46,110 bases of DNA from a bacterium (GTDB taxonomy: Bacteria; Bacteroidota; Rhodothermia; Balneolales; M1805): positions 1 through 46,110 of the forward strand of contig SBGQ01000039.1 of NCBI GenBank assembly GCA_006226965.1, in the 5' to 3' direction. Below the pieces are notes generated by a model that made no database searches, was not told the DNA's origin, and saw only the letters and a program-made list of their open reading frames with translations. Of the stretch, positions 7,562 to 16,544 are shown piece after piece (positions within the stretch are counted from its first letter, which is position 1; every line of letters begins with the position of its first letter). The translations under genes were made by a program, and so were the position numbers.

Positions 7562-9927
7562 AAGTGATTAGTATCCCGGTAAAAGGAATGGATTGTGCTT
7601 CCTGTGCCAGAACCGTAGAAAAAGTAGTTAAAGCTAATCCCGGAATTGAATCAGTAGATGTAAACGTAGCGGCTGAAAGCGCAAAAATTAGTTTTGATGA
7701 ATCAGCTGTAGCAGTAAAAAAATTGATCGAATCTATCGAAAACTCTGGTTATCAAGTGCCATTGCAAAAAACACGATTTTCTGTACAAGATATGGATTGC
7801 GCATCATGTGTTAAAAGTATTGAAACGTGGGTTTCAGCCTTAGACGGAGTTACTCAGGTTGATGTGAATTTTGGTGCAAAATGGGTAACAATAGAGCATG
7901 ACTTAAATGCAATTACACCTCTTCGTCTTCAAAAAGAAATAAAAGACATCGGTTATACACCGGTTGCCGAAGAAGACAATAAAGAGCAAGAATTGGTTGA
8001 GCAAAAGATTTATCGAAGCTATCAGCAGCGTTTAACTATTGCCATAGTAGCGACATTGCCCGTTTTTGTTGTGTCTATGTTTATGCTAGAATTTCCGGGT
8101 CACGAATGGATGCAGTTCCTATTAAGTACTGTGGTGGTATTTGGCGCCGGACGCGGTTTTTTTAAATCAGGGTATTATTCCTTGAAAGCCGGTGCGCCGA
8201 ATATGGACGTTTTGGTTTCAATCGGAGCAAGTACGGCGTATTTCTATTCTGCAATAGCTGTGTTATTTCCTCAATTATTTACTGATTTTGGGCAAGAACC
8301 GCATTTATATTTCGAAACAGCTGCTACAATCGTAACACTGATTTTAACAGGTAATTTGTTAGAAAAACGAGCAACCGCAAGAACTTCAGATAGTTTGAAG
8401 AAGTTGATTGGTTTACAGCCCAAAACGGCTCTTGTTAAACGTGGTGAACAATTTGAAGAAGAAGAAATCGAATTGATTTCTGTTGGTGAATTCATTCAAG
8501 TTCGTCCCGGAGAACGGGTTCCGCTTGATGGTAAAATCGTTTCCGGTAAAAGTTCAGTTGATCAATCTATGTTAACGGGAGAATCTATCCCGGTAGATGT
8601 GTTAGAAGGTGATACTGTGTTGGCGGGATCGATCAATAAAGCCGGAAGTTTTGTTTTCAAAGTGGAAAAAGCCAATGCAGAAACAACTCTTAGCCGAATT
8701 ATTCAACTTGTAAAAGAGGCCAATGGTACAAAAGCACCGATTCAACGCTTAGCTGATAAAGTAAGTGCTTGGTTTGTACCGACTGTACTCGGCATAGCTT
8801 TGCTAACTTTTATTGTCTGGTTCTTTTTTGTTGATGTTGAGTTTGCGTTCAGATATGCAATAATGACTTCAGTAGCCGTAATGATTATCGCTTGTCCTTG
8901 TGCGATGGGTTTAGCTGCACCAACTGCTGTAATGGTAGGAATAGGCCGAGGCGCAGAAAACGGAATTTTGATTCGCGGTGGTGAAGCACTTGAGAAATTG
9001 CATGAAGTTGATACCATTGTTCTGGATAAAACTGGAACGATAACAACCGGTGAAATCAAAGTTCAATCGGTAATAACATTAAATGGAGTGGCTGAGGATG
9101 AATTGCTTCGATTGGCAGCTTCTGCTGAGTTGCCTAGTGAACACCCCGTTGGCAAAAGTGTAGTTCAGTTTGCTAGAAAAAAAGGTCTTGAATTGACTCA
9201 GCCTCTTGAGTTTAGTAGCGAACCTGGGGTTGGTGTTACGGCAAAAATTGAAGACAAAATCATTCGGGTTAAGAAACTTGAAAAATCTCCGGAGCAGTTC
9301 AAAAACAATTACGGAACAAGTATTCAAGTACTTATTGATGATAAAGAGTCGGCATATATTCAGCTTTCAGACCAAATTCGCTCTGATTCAAAAGATGCAA
9401 TACAGCGCTTGCAATCGTTTGGCTTAGAAGTAATTATGCTTACAGGAGATAACGATGTAACGGCACAGGCAATTGCAAAACAAGCCGGAATAACTTCTGT
9501 AATCAGTAATGTGTTACCGCATGAAAAAGCTGCTGAAATTGATAAATTGGCTGCTCAGGGGAAAAAAGTAGCTATGGTAGGAGACGGAATAAACGATGCT
9601 CCGTCTTTGGCAAAAGCACATGTTGGAATTGCGATGGGTCAAGGAACCGATATTGCACTTGAATCGAGTGATGTTATCTTACAGAGAGAATCTTTATCAC
9701 AGATTTCAGATGCAATAGGTTTGTCGCGGCAAACCGTTCGAACAATCAAGCAAAATTTGTTCTGGGCGTTCTTTTATAATACCGCTGCCATTCCAGTTGC
9801 AGCGGGAGTTTTATATCCCGGATTTGGCATACTTTTAAGTCCGATGATTGGTGCCGCAACAATGGCGTTTAGCGACATTTTTGTAATTGGGAACTCTATC
9901 TTGTTGAAATTCAAGCAATTACGCTAA
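7558..9927 (+). CDS. copA: P1B-type heavy-metal ATPase, copper exporter-like
   Basis: This inner-membrane pump of 789 aa should export monovalent copper (or silver) from the cytoplasm. It has two N-terminal HMA domains with GMDCASC (Cys13, Cys16) and DMDCASC (Cys81, Cys84), the actuator loop MLTGESIPV (TGE at 340-342), the transport motif CPC (446-448), phosphorylated Asp490 in DKTGT, the HP motif (529-530) and GDGINDAP near 675-682. The helix after the ATP domain has YN (740-741), and the last helix has M769 and S772. These are the P1B-1 (Cu+) ligand positions. Two details are off: the HMA motif is GMDC rather than GMTC, and Asp773 stands where a second Ser is usual. The gene is coupled to the ArsR-type repressor. 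Copper is the best guess, and a broader range is possible. Confidence 0.93.
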   Translation: MKVISIPVKGMDCASCARTVEKVVKANPGIESVDVNVAAESAKISFDESAVAVKKLIESIENSGYQVPLQKTRFSVQDMDCASCVKSIETWVSALDGVTQVDVNFGAKWVTIEHDLNAITPLRLQKEIKDIGYTPVAEEDNKEQELVEQKIYRSYQQRLTIAIVATLPVFVVSMFMLEFPGHEWMQFLLSTVVVFGAGRGFFKSGYYSLKAGAPNMDVLVSIGASTAYFYSAIAVLFPQLFTDFGQEPHLYFETAATIVTLILTGNLLEKRATARTSDSLKKLIGLQPKTALVKRGEQFEEEEIELISVGEFIQVRPGERVPLDGKIVSGKSSVDQSMLTGESIPVDVLEGDTVLAGSINKAGSFVFKVEKANAETTLSRIIQLVKEANGTKAPIQRLADKVSAWFVPTVLGIALLTFIVWFFFVDVEFAFRYAIMTSVAVMIIACPCAMGLAAPTAVMVGIGRGAENGILIRGGEALEKLHEVDTIVLDKTGTITTGEIKVQSVITLNGVAEDELLRLAASAELPSEHPVGKSVVQFARKKGLELTQPLEFSSEPGVGVTAKIEDKIIRVKKLEKSPEQFKNNYGTSIQVLIDDKESAYIQLSDQIRSDSKDAIQRLQSFGLEVIMLTGDNDVTAQAIAKQAGITSVISNVLPHEKAAEIDKLAAQGKKVAMVGDGINDAPSLAKAHVGIAMGQGTDIALESSDVILQRESLSQISDAIGLSRQTVRTIKQNLFWAFFYNTAAIPVAAGVLYPGFGILLSPMIGAATMAFSDIFVIGNSILLKFKQLR

Positions 9928-9986
9928 TGTTAAATCTTGCTTCCATGTGTAGATGTTAAAAGTGGGTATGCTTACCTTTTCTGCAC

Positions 9987-10628
9987 ATGGAAACTGCTAT
10001 TTTATTGAAAGGCTTGATTGCCGGAATCACCATTGCTATACCGGTAGGCCCTGTTAACCTGATTTGCATTCAACGCACAATAAATGATGGTCATGCCCGC
10101 GGACTCGTTTCCGGTTTAGGTGCTGCGCTTGCTGATACATTATATGGCTTCATTGCCGGTTTCGGGTTAACCTTAGTATCACAATTTTTATTTGAAAACT
10201 TACCTGTGCTCAAAATTGCAGGTGGTTTAGTTATTATAGCATTAGCATTACGCGTGCTGTCTGCAAAGCCCAAAATCATTCGGAAAAATCAGGAGATAAG
10301 TACAAAAAGCCTTTGGAGTGCATTTACATCAACCTTTGCAATCACCTTGACAAATCCGCTTACTATAATGGCATTTATTGGGATTTTTGCGGGACTAGGA
10401 CTTGATAATCATTCAACAAACTCCAACTCTTCACTAATATTAATAGCAGGCGTGTTTTCCGGATCTCTTCTTTGGTGGGTTTCGTTAAGTACGTTTGTTG
10501 ATCGAATCAGGCACAAACTCAGCCCAAGAATGATTCATTATTTCAACAGAGCATCTGGCGTCATTATTCTTCTTTTTGGGATTGGTTTAATCATCACTAC
10601 TGCCTTAGAGTTTACACACTCAGTGTAG
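9987..10628 (+). CDS. LysE/RhtB-family transporter
   Basis: This is a 213-aa inner-membrane protein with about six hydrophobic helices. It starts GLIAGITIAIPVGPVNLICI, the conserved N-terminal helix of the LysE/RhtB amino-acid exporter superfamily, followed by GLGAALADTLYG. The substrate is unknown; members export amino acids or divalent cations. It lies 59 bp downstream of the copA-like gene on the same strand, so it may be read from the same promoter, though metal export by it is only a guess. Confidence 0.8.
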   Translation: METAILLKGLIAGITIAIPVGPVNLICIQRTINDGHARGLVSGLGAALADTLYGFIAGFGLTLVSQFLFENLPVLKIAGGLVIIALALRVLSAKPKIIRKNQEISTKSLWSAFTSTFAITLTNPLTIMAFIGIFAGLGLDNHSTNSNSSLILIAGVFSGSLLWWVSLSTFVDRIRHKLSPRMIHYFNRASGVIILLFGIGLIITTALEFTHSV

Positions 10629-10792
10629 TAAAAATAGTACAGCTGAGTTTTTTCTATAAATAGGCGATTCGTCTTTAAATGGATTAAAAGCAGGTTGGTA
10701 CTGTGGAGTTGCACATTTTTTTGGGATTTCATCCGATGAAGTAAGATTGGCATTTTACATGCGTCTAGTCTCTGTGAATTAATGAGACTACT

Positions 10793-11242
10793 ATGAATAT
10801 TTTAATCATCATAACAGCTTGTATCGTTTTTTATGTGGTGGCAAACATCATGCACCATTACGCACAGAGAGATACGAATCAATTATTGTTGAAAGCAGTT
10901 TCTTCCGGTTCTTATACCGTTGTTGAAGAAATCATCAAACAACAACCGAATATCAACGTTTGCAATCAAGAGAAAGAAACTCCTTTAATGATTGCATCAA
11001 GAAAAGGTTATTTATCTATTGCTGAACTATTGGTTATGGCAGGTGCAGATATCAATGCAACATGTACAAGCGGTACAACTGCATTAATGGTAGCATCAAA
11101 AGAAGGTCATACAGAAATTGTTGAATTGCTTTTAAAATTTGGTGCCAGCACACGTAAAATGTCGAAAAAAGGATGGACAGCATCCATGTTGGCATCAGCT
11201 TATGGAAATGAAAGAGCAAAGACATTGTTGGCTTCATCCTAA
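10793..11242 (+). CDS. Membrane-anchored ankyrin-repeat protein
   Basis: This is a 149-aa protein with an N-terminal hydrophobic helix (about residues 2-20, MNILIIITACIVFYVVANIM) and then about four ankyrin repeats. The clearest two are TPLMIASRKGYLSIAELLVM and TALMVASKEGHTEIVELLLK. The repeats probably mediate protein binding on one face of the inner membrane; the partner is unknown. The gene stands alone: it has 164 bp of its own upstream and a strong terminator 38 bp after its stop. Confidence 0.82.
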   Translation: MNILIIITACIVFYVVANIMHHYAQRDTNQLLLKAVSSGSYTVVEEIIKQQPNINVCNQEKETPLMIASRKGYLSIAELLVMAGADINATCTSGTTALMVASKEGHTEIVELLLKFGASTRKMSKKGWTASMLASAYGNERAKTLLASS

Positions 11243-11280
11243 GAAGCACATAAGAATCTCCCTAAGATCAATAATGAGCG

Positions 11281-11317
11281 AAGAGGCTATCCTGTGAAAT
11301 GGATAGCCTCTTTTTTT
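11281..11317 (+). terminator. Rho-independent terminator after the ankyrin gene
   Basis: A perfect 12-bp stem (AAGAGGCTATCC, 11281-11292, with GGATAGCCTCTT, 11301-11312) closes an 8-nt loop and runs into seven T residues at 11311-11317. It separates the ankyrin gene from lepA. Confidence 0.92.
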
Positions 11318-11363
11318 ATATACACATAGCTCGGAGTCATTATTCAAATTCGTTGGTTTTTCG

Positions 11364-11371
11364 TATTTTTG
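11364..11371 (+). promoter_or_regulatory. Candidate -7 box upstream of lepA
   Basis: TATTTTTG fits the Bacteroidota -7 consensus TAnnTTTG and lies 45 bp before the lepA ATG, just after the upstream terminator. No clear TTTG is found at the -33 position, so the call rests on one element and its location. Confidence 0.35.
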
Positions 11372-11416
11372 CGCTCATTTTAAACCAAAATCTCGTTTTC
11401 AACCACAACCCAGTAC

Positions 11417-13213
11417 ATGAAAAACATCAGAAATTTTTGCATCATTGCTCATATTGACCATGGTAAGTCCACTTTGGCCGATAGATTATTAGAACGTACA
11501 GGTGCAATTACCGAAAGAGAGATGCAGAATCAGGTATTGGACGACATGGACTTAGAGCGTGAACGTGGTATTACAATCAAGAGTCACGCAATTAAAATGG
11601 ATTACATGAGTCGCGATGGTGAGAAGTATCATTTTAACTTAATTGATACTCCCGGACACGTTGACTTTGCCTATGAAGTATCCCGTGCGTTAAAAGCTTG
11701 TGAAGGAGCTCTATTAATTGTTGATGCGAGCCAAGGTGTAGAAGCCCAAACCTTATCGAATTTATATCAGGCTATTGATCAAAATCTTGAAATTATTCCT
11801 GTTTTAAACAAAATTGATTTACCTGGTGCTATGGTTGAAGAAGTAGCTAAGCAGGTAATGGATATTTTGGGGTGTAAAAGAGAAGAAATCATTCCTGTAT
11901 CCGGTAAAACTGGTTTAGGTGTTGATGATTTATTGGAAGAAATTGTTAAACGAATTCCTGCGCCGACTGGCGACCCGAGTAAACCGGCTCAAGCCCTAAT
12001 TTTTGATTCCGTATTTAATGCCTATCGTGGTTCAGTGGTTTATGTTCGTATGATGCACGGAACACTGAAAAAAGGTGATAAGATGCGTTTCATGCAAACA
12101 GGTAAAGAATACGATGCGGAAGAAGTCGGTTATTTAAGATTGAAGAATGACCCGCAAGCAAGTTTATCAGCTGGTGAAGTTGGGTACATTATCGGTAGCG
12201 TTAAGTCTATTCAAGACACAAAAGTTGGTGATACGATAACCACTGTAAAGAATGCCGCACCAAATCCGATTCCGGGTTATAAAGAAGTAAAACCAATGGT
12301 TTTCTCCGGTATTTATCCAACCCGTTCTGATGATTTTGAAGATTTACGTACCGCTTTAGAAAAATTACAGTTAAACGATGCTTCGTTAACGTTTTCACCC
12401 GAGACATCTGCCGCATTAGGTTTTGGTTTCCGCGCCGGATTCTTAGGAATGCTTCACATGGAAATCATTCAGGAGCGTTTAGATCGGGAATTTAACATGG
12501 ATATCATCACAACGGTGCCAAACGTTAAATTTGATGTTCAGTTAACTGACGGGGAAGTGCAAACTGTTGAAAACCCGTCGCAAATGCCAGATCGTGGTAT
12601 CATCCAAGAAATTTATGAGCCTTACATCAAAGCGCAGATAATCACACCTACCGAATACATTGGCGCTATTATGAAGCTATGTCAGGATAGACGTGGAGTG
12701 TACATTAATACACAATATTTGGATACCACTCGTGTTGATTTATCCTATGAATTACCGCTCGCAGAAATCGTATTCGATTTTTATGATAAATTAAAAAGTA
12801 TCAGTCGTGGCTATGCTTCGTTGGACTACGAAATTATTGACAACCGTGAAGGAGAACTCGTTAAGTTGGACATCATGCTGAACGGTGAACCGGTTGATGC
12901 GTTTTCAACAATCGTGCATAAAGACAAGGCATACGAATGGGGACGTAAATTATGCGGTAAATTGCGTGAATTAATCCCAAGACAAATGTTTGAAATTGCC
13001 GTTCAGGCTGCAATTGGTAATAAAGTTATTGCCAGAGAAACCATTAAAGCTCTTAGAAAAGACGTATTAGCTAAATGTTACGGTGGTGACATTTCTCGTA
13101 AACGTAAACTTTTAGAAAAACAAAAAGAGGGTAAGAAACGTATGAAGCAGGTTGGAAGTGTTGAAATTCCACAAGAAGCCTTCCTGGCCGTCTTATCCAT
13201 GGATCAATCATAA
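11417..13213 (+). CDS. lepA: Elongation factor 4 (LepA), ribosome back-translocase GTPase
   Basis: LepA is a ribosome-binding GTPase related to EF-G and affects translation and ribosome assembly under stress. The 598-aa length is typical. The N terminus has the G1 loop [10 protein letters not shown], switch [10 protein letters not shown] and the G4 motif NKID, followed by translational-GTPase domain II and the LepA-specific C-terminal domain ([37 protein letters not shown]). It starts a three-gene run with a secreted protein (5-bp gap) and lepB (2-bp gap); lepA-lepB linkage is widespread in bacteria. Confidence 0.98.
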   Translation: MKNIRNFCIIAHIDHGKSTLADRLLERTGAITEREMQNQVLDDMDLERERGITIKSHAIKMDYMSRDGEKYHFNLIDTPGHVDFAYEVSRALKACEGALLIVDASQGVEAQTLSNLYQAIDQNLEIIPVLNKIDLPGAMVEEVAKQVMDILGCKREEIIPVSGKTGLGVDDLLEEIVKRIPAPTGDPSKPAQALIFDSVFNAYRGSVVYVRMMHGTLKKGDKMRFMQTGKEYDAEEVGYLRLKNDPQASLSAGEVGYIIGSVKSIQDTKVGDTITTVKNAAPNPIPGYKEVKPMVFSGIYPTRSDDFEDLRTALEKLQLNDASLTFSPETSAALGFGFRAGFLGMLHMEIIQERLDREFNMDIITTVPNVKFDVQLTDGEVQTVENPSQMPDRGIIQEIYEPYIKAQIITPTEYIGAIMKLCQDRRGVYINTQYLDTTRVDLSYELPLAEIVFDFYDKLKSISRGYASLDYEIIDNREGELVKLDIMLNGEPVDAFSTIVHKDKAYEWGRKLCGKLRELIPRQMFEIAVQAAIGNKVIARETIKALRKDVLAKCYGGDISRKRKLLEKQKEGKKRMKQVGSVEIPQEAFLAVLSMDQS

Positions 13214-13218
13214 TAGGT

Positions 13219-13836
13219 ATGTTCAAAAAACAACTAGTACTTTTTTTAACACTGTTTTGTTCAATATTAACAACGGATGTATTTGCACAGGGTGTATTTG
13301 CTGCTCCAATCATCAAGAAAGTTGACCACACTAATCGGGAAGATTTTCAATTAAGATTTGAAAGTATAAAATGGACTGGCGCCGGTTTGTACGAAAAGAC
13401 TCCAATAGATTACATTCCGACAATGGAGTTACGCGCCAGACTTCAAAAAGTATTTGGCAATCCGACCCAAAAACTGGAAGACTTAGTCGATAAAAAAGAT
13501 TTTCGTCCGGGTGAATGTATTCAGTTCGAATATTGGTTCGTGGTAAACGATTCCATCCCAATGATGATTTTAGATGTTGACGGGCCTTTTGCAAACGGTT
13601 TAACGTATGGCGGGGCATCACGTTATATCGATTTAATGCCTGAAGTTAAACGTACACTAAGCAAAATGCTTTTAGATGCAAAAGAATTAGCTGAATTTGA
13701 TGATTACTTTTATTCTCCGGAAGATGACCGTTTATCTTGGTATCGAATTGCTTATAAAAACGGAGAATTTGTAAATAAAAAAATCGATAAACCTGCGGGA
13801 TTTAGAGAAATTGTTTTTGATAATAAAAGGAGATAA
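13219..13836 (+). CDS. Secreted protein of unknown function between lepA and lepB
   Basis: I do not recognise a family. The 205-aa product starts with a clear signal peptide (MFKKQLVLFLTLFCSILTTDVFAQ; cleavage probably after VFA or AQ). The mature part is soluble and mixed-charge, with FRPGECIQFEYWFVVND, DVDGPFANGLTYGGASRYIDLMP and DRLSWYRIAYKNGEFVNK. It has no cysteine pair, metal motif or membrane helix. It lies 5 bp after lepA and 2 bp before lepB, so all three are expressed together, and the protein should be exported to the periplasm or beyond. It may be a lineage-specific insertion in the lepA-lepB operon. Confidence 0.75.
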   Translation: MFKKQLVLFLTLFCSILTTDVFAQGVFAAPIIKKVDHTNREDFQLRFESIKWTGAGLYEKTPIDYIPTMELRARLQKVFGNPTQKLEDLVDKKDFRPGECIQFEYWFVVNDSIPMMILDVDGPFANGLTYGGASRYIDLMPEVKRTLSKMLLDAKELAEFDDYFYSPEDDRLSWYRIAYKNGEFVNKKIDKPAGFREIVFDNKRR

Positions 13837-13838
13837 GC

Positions 13839-14939
13839 GTGGCCGATAATTCCAAAAAGCCAATGTCAAATCGTGCTCAACGGAGAAGAGTAAAGAAGCA
13901 AGACGTTATTGAGAATGATAAAGCAAAAAAATGGGCAAAAGAGTGGTTAGATGCGCTTGTATTTGCAGGAATAGCAGCTTTAATCATTCGTCAGTTTATA
14001 TTTGGTGCGTTTAGAATACCTACTCCATCAATGGAGAAAAGTTTACTTGTTGGTGATTTTTTGATTGTTTCTAAAATCAATTACGGGCCAAGAACGCCCA
14101 TGAGTATTGCATTTCCTTTCACAAGCTGGCACATTCCAAACGTAACATTGCCTTGGTTTCGAATTCCAAGTTTTGATTCCATAAAAAGAAATGATGTGGT
14201 AGTATTTAACTACCCAATGGAAGAAAAAGTTATTTCGCAAAAAGAGCATTACATCAAACGTTTGGTTGGAATGCCCGGTGATACACTTGAGCTGGTTACA
14301 AAAACACTGTTTGTAAATGGTGATACGGCTTATGCTACTGTTCATAACGAATATGAACATGAAGTTTTTGTTGGTGAAAATCTTCGCTTAAATGATACAA
14401 GAGTGAGAGAAATTGGCGGGGAAATTAACAGAATGAGTTCCCCTAACAGTTACATTGTAAATATGACAGAGGAAGTTGCTGGATTAATCTCTACATGGCC
14501 AGGTGTCGATTCCGTGAAAAAATTTACATTGGCGCCAAATTTTAGAGAAAGAGGGATGAATCAATTTGTATATGCAAGTGGAATTGAAGGTAACAGAGAT
14601 AATTTCCCACCGATAGTTATTCCTTTTAAAGGTCAGAAAGTTACTTTAACAGATAAAAACTGGACTTATTATTACGATATCATTACCAGATACGAAGGTA
14701 ATGAGATGAGAAGAGCAGGCGATCGTTTTGTAATCAATGGGAAATCAACCAATGAATATGAAATACAGCAGGACTATTACTTTATGATGGGCGATAACCG
14801 TGATAACAGTTTAGATTCTCGTTATTGGGGTTTTGTACCTGATGACCATATAGTTGGTGAGGCGTTTATGATTTATTTCAGTATTGATCATAACTCATGG
14901 TTACCGCGTTTGGAAAGAACATTTAATATCATCCGATAA
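13839..14939 (+). CDS. lepB: Signal peptidase I
   Basis: This inner-membrane serine protease removes signal peptides from exported proteins. The 366-aa form has a short charged N terminus, one hydrophobic helix at about 36-56, catalytic Ser64 in PTPSMEKSL and catalytic Lys140 in HYIKRLVGMPGD. The late box is YFMMGDNRDNSLDSRYWGFV. The region between the Lys and that box is about 170 residues longer than in a minimal enzyme, as in many Bacteroidota-related LepB proteins. Translation starts at GTG, preceded by an SD-like AAAGGAG six bases upstream, which supports this start. It is the last gene of the lepA run and is followed at once by a terminator. Confidence 0.96.
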   Translation: MADNSKKPMSNRAQRRRVKKQDVIENDKAKKWAKEWLDALVFAGIAALIIRQFIFGAFRIPTPSMEKSLLVGDFLIVSKINYGPRTPMSIAFPFTSWHIPNVTLPWFRIPSFDSIKRNDVVVFNYPMEEKVISQKEHYIKRLVGMPGDTLELVTKTLFVNGDTAYATVHNEYEHEVFVGENLRLNDTRVREIGGEINRMSSPNSYIVNMTEEVAGLISTWPGVDSVKKFTLAPNFRERGMNQFVYASGIEGNRDNFPPIVIPFKGQKVTLTDKNWTYYYDIITRYEGNEMRRAGDRFVINGKSTNEYEIQQDYYFMMGDNRDNSLDSRYWGFVPDDHIVGEAFMIYFSIDHNSWLPRLERTFNIIR

Positions 14940-14968
14940 AAAAAGCCGCAATTAGCGGCTTTTTTTTA
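14938..14968. terminator. Bidirectional terminator between lepB and the carboxyltransferase gene
   Basis: GCCGC and GCGGC (14945-14949 and 14955-14959) form a stem with an AATTA loop. An A run on the left (14938-14944) and a T run on the right extend the pairing and give a U tract on both strands. It lies between convergent genes and can serve both. Confidence 0.9.
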
Positions 14969-14984
14969 TACAAGTTAAATGAGT

Positions 14985-16532
14985 TTAAAGCGGTAGGTTA
15001 TCGTGTTTTTTTCTTGGAACTGAATCCACTTTGGTTTGGATAACTTCAAATGCTTTAATGAGTTTATCACGTGTTTCACTCGGATAAATCACATCATCAA
15101 TAAAACCTCGTTCAGCGGCGCGATATGGATTACCAAATTTCTCTTGATAATCTTCTTCGAGAGCTTTTTGTGTTGCTTCTGCATCTTCAGCAGTTGAAAT
15201 TTCATTTTTGAAGATGATTTCAACAGCGCCTTTAACACCCATTACCGCGATTTCAGCAGTTGGCCATGCAATATTGTAGTCAGCGCGAATATGTTTTGAG
15301 TTCATAACATCATAGGCACCGCCATATGCTTTACGAGTAATAACCGTCACTTTTGGTACAGTTGCTTCGCAGAATGCATATAAGAGTTTTGCACCGTGTT
15401 TAATAATTCCGCCCCATTCCTGATCCGTTCCCGGTAAGAATCCAGGAACGTCTTCAAATACAACGAGTGGAATATTGAAGGCATCACAGAAGCGAACAAA
15501 ACGTGCTGCTTTGGCACTGGCATTAATATCTAAGCAACCGGCTAAGGATAATGGCTGATTTGCCACAATTCCCACACTACGCCCGTCTAAACGAGCAAAA
15601 CCAACAATAATATTATCGGCGTAATGCGGATGGATTTCGAAGAAACTGTTTTCATCCATAATTCCTGCAATAACCTCGTGCATATCATAAGGTTTATTTG
15701 CGTTTTCAGGAACTAAGGTGTCTAAGGCATCAGCTTTAGCTTTTGCAGGTGCTTTAGAGGCTTGTTTTGGGGACTTTTCTTCGCAGTTTTGCGGTAAATA
15801 CGTCATTAATGAACGAATGGCGTTTAAACAGCTAACATCGTTTTCACAAGCTCTGTGCGCAACACCTGATTTGGTATTGTGCGCCATTGCGCCGCCCAAC
15901 TCTTCACTGGTCACTTCTTCATGAGTTACGGTTTTCACCACATTCGGGCCAGTTACAAACATGAAACTTGTGTTCTTAACCATAAAGGTGAAGTCGGTGA
16001 TTGCAGGTGAGTAAACGGCACCACCGGCACAAGGACCCATAATTGCAGAAATCTGAGGAATTACTCCTGATGCCATGCTGTTTCTCCAGAAAACTTCTGC
16101 GTAACCGCCTAACGATGCTACACCTTCCTGAATACGAGCGCCTCCTGAATCATTTAAACCGATAATCGGTACGCCGTTTTTCATGGCTAAATCCATGATT
16201 TTTACCATTTTTTCAGCGTGAGTTTCTGAAAGTGAACCACCGAAAACGGTAAAATCTTGTGAGAACACATAAACCGGACGTCCGTTAATTTTTCCAAATC
16301 CGGTTACAATACCATCACCCAAGTATTTCTGTTTATCTAGGCCAAAATCACTGGAGCGATGTTTTACAAATGCATCAATTTCAACAAATGTACCTTTATC
16401 TAACAGAATGTCGATTCTCTCTCTGGCAGTGAGCTTTCCCTGAGCATGTTGCTTCTCTTTTCGCTTTTCTCCACCGCCTAAAAGCGCTTCCCTACGAAGA
16501 GCTTCTAATTTTTCAACTTTAGAAAGTGCCAT
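14985..16532 (-). CDS. Acyl-CoA carboxylase beta subunit (propionyl-CoA carboxylase type)
   Basis: This 515-aa carboxyltransferase subunit moves CO2 from carboxybiotin to an acyl-CoA, most likely propionyl-CoA. The N-terminal half has [30 protein letters not shown] and [11 protein letters not shown]; the C-terminal half has [23 protein letters not shown] and [11 protein letters not shown]. Length and motifs match PccB/MmdA proteins. No biotin carboxylase, biotin carrier, epimerase or mutase is encoded nearby, so a role as the alpha subunit of a decarboxylase such as methylmalonyl-CoA decarboxylase cannot be excluded. It is downstream of, and 12 bp from, a long acidic protein on the same strand, which suggests joint transcription. 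Confidence 0.93.
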   Translation of the reverse strand: MALSKVEKLEALRREALLGGGEKRKEKQHAQGKLTARERIDILLDKGTFVEIDAFVKHRSSDFGLDKQKYLGDGIVTGFGKINGRPVYVFSQDFTVFGGSLSETHAEKMVKIMDLAMKNGVPIIGLNDSGGARIQEGVASLGGYAEVFWRNSMASGVIPQISAIMGPCAGGAVYSPAITDFTFMVKNTSFMFVTGPNVVKTVTHEEVTSEELGGAMAHNTKSGVAHRACENDVSCLNAIRSLMTYLPQNCEEKSPKQASKAPAKAKADALDTLVPENANKPYDMHEVIAGIMDENSFFEIHPHYADNIIVGFARLDGRSVGIVANQPLSLAGCLDINASAKAARFVRFCDAFNIPLVVFEDVPGFLPGTDQEWGGIIKHGAKLLYAFCEATVPKVTVITRKAYGGAYDVMNSKHIRADYNIAWPTAEIAVMGVKGAVEIIFKNEISTAEDAEATQKALEEDYQEKFGNPYRAAERGFIDDVIYPSETRDKLIKAFEVIQTKVDSVPRKKHDNLPL

Positions 16533-16544
16533 AATTATCTCTGA

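Noticed and set aside
7184-10628. A three-gene copper island including the LysE-type gene
   Set aside because: The LysE-family gene is only co-directional with a 59-bp gap and has no metal motif, so linkage to copper is not supported by the sequence.
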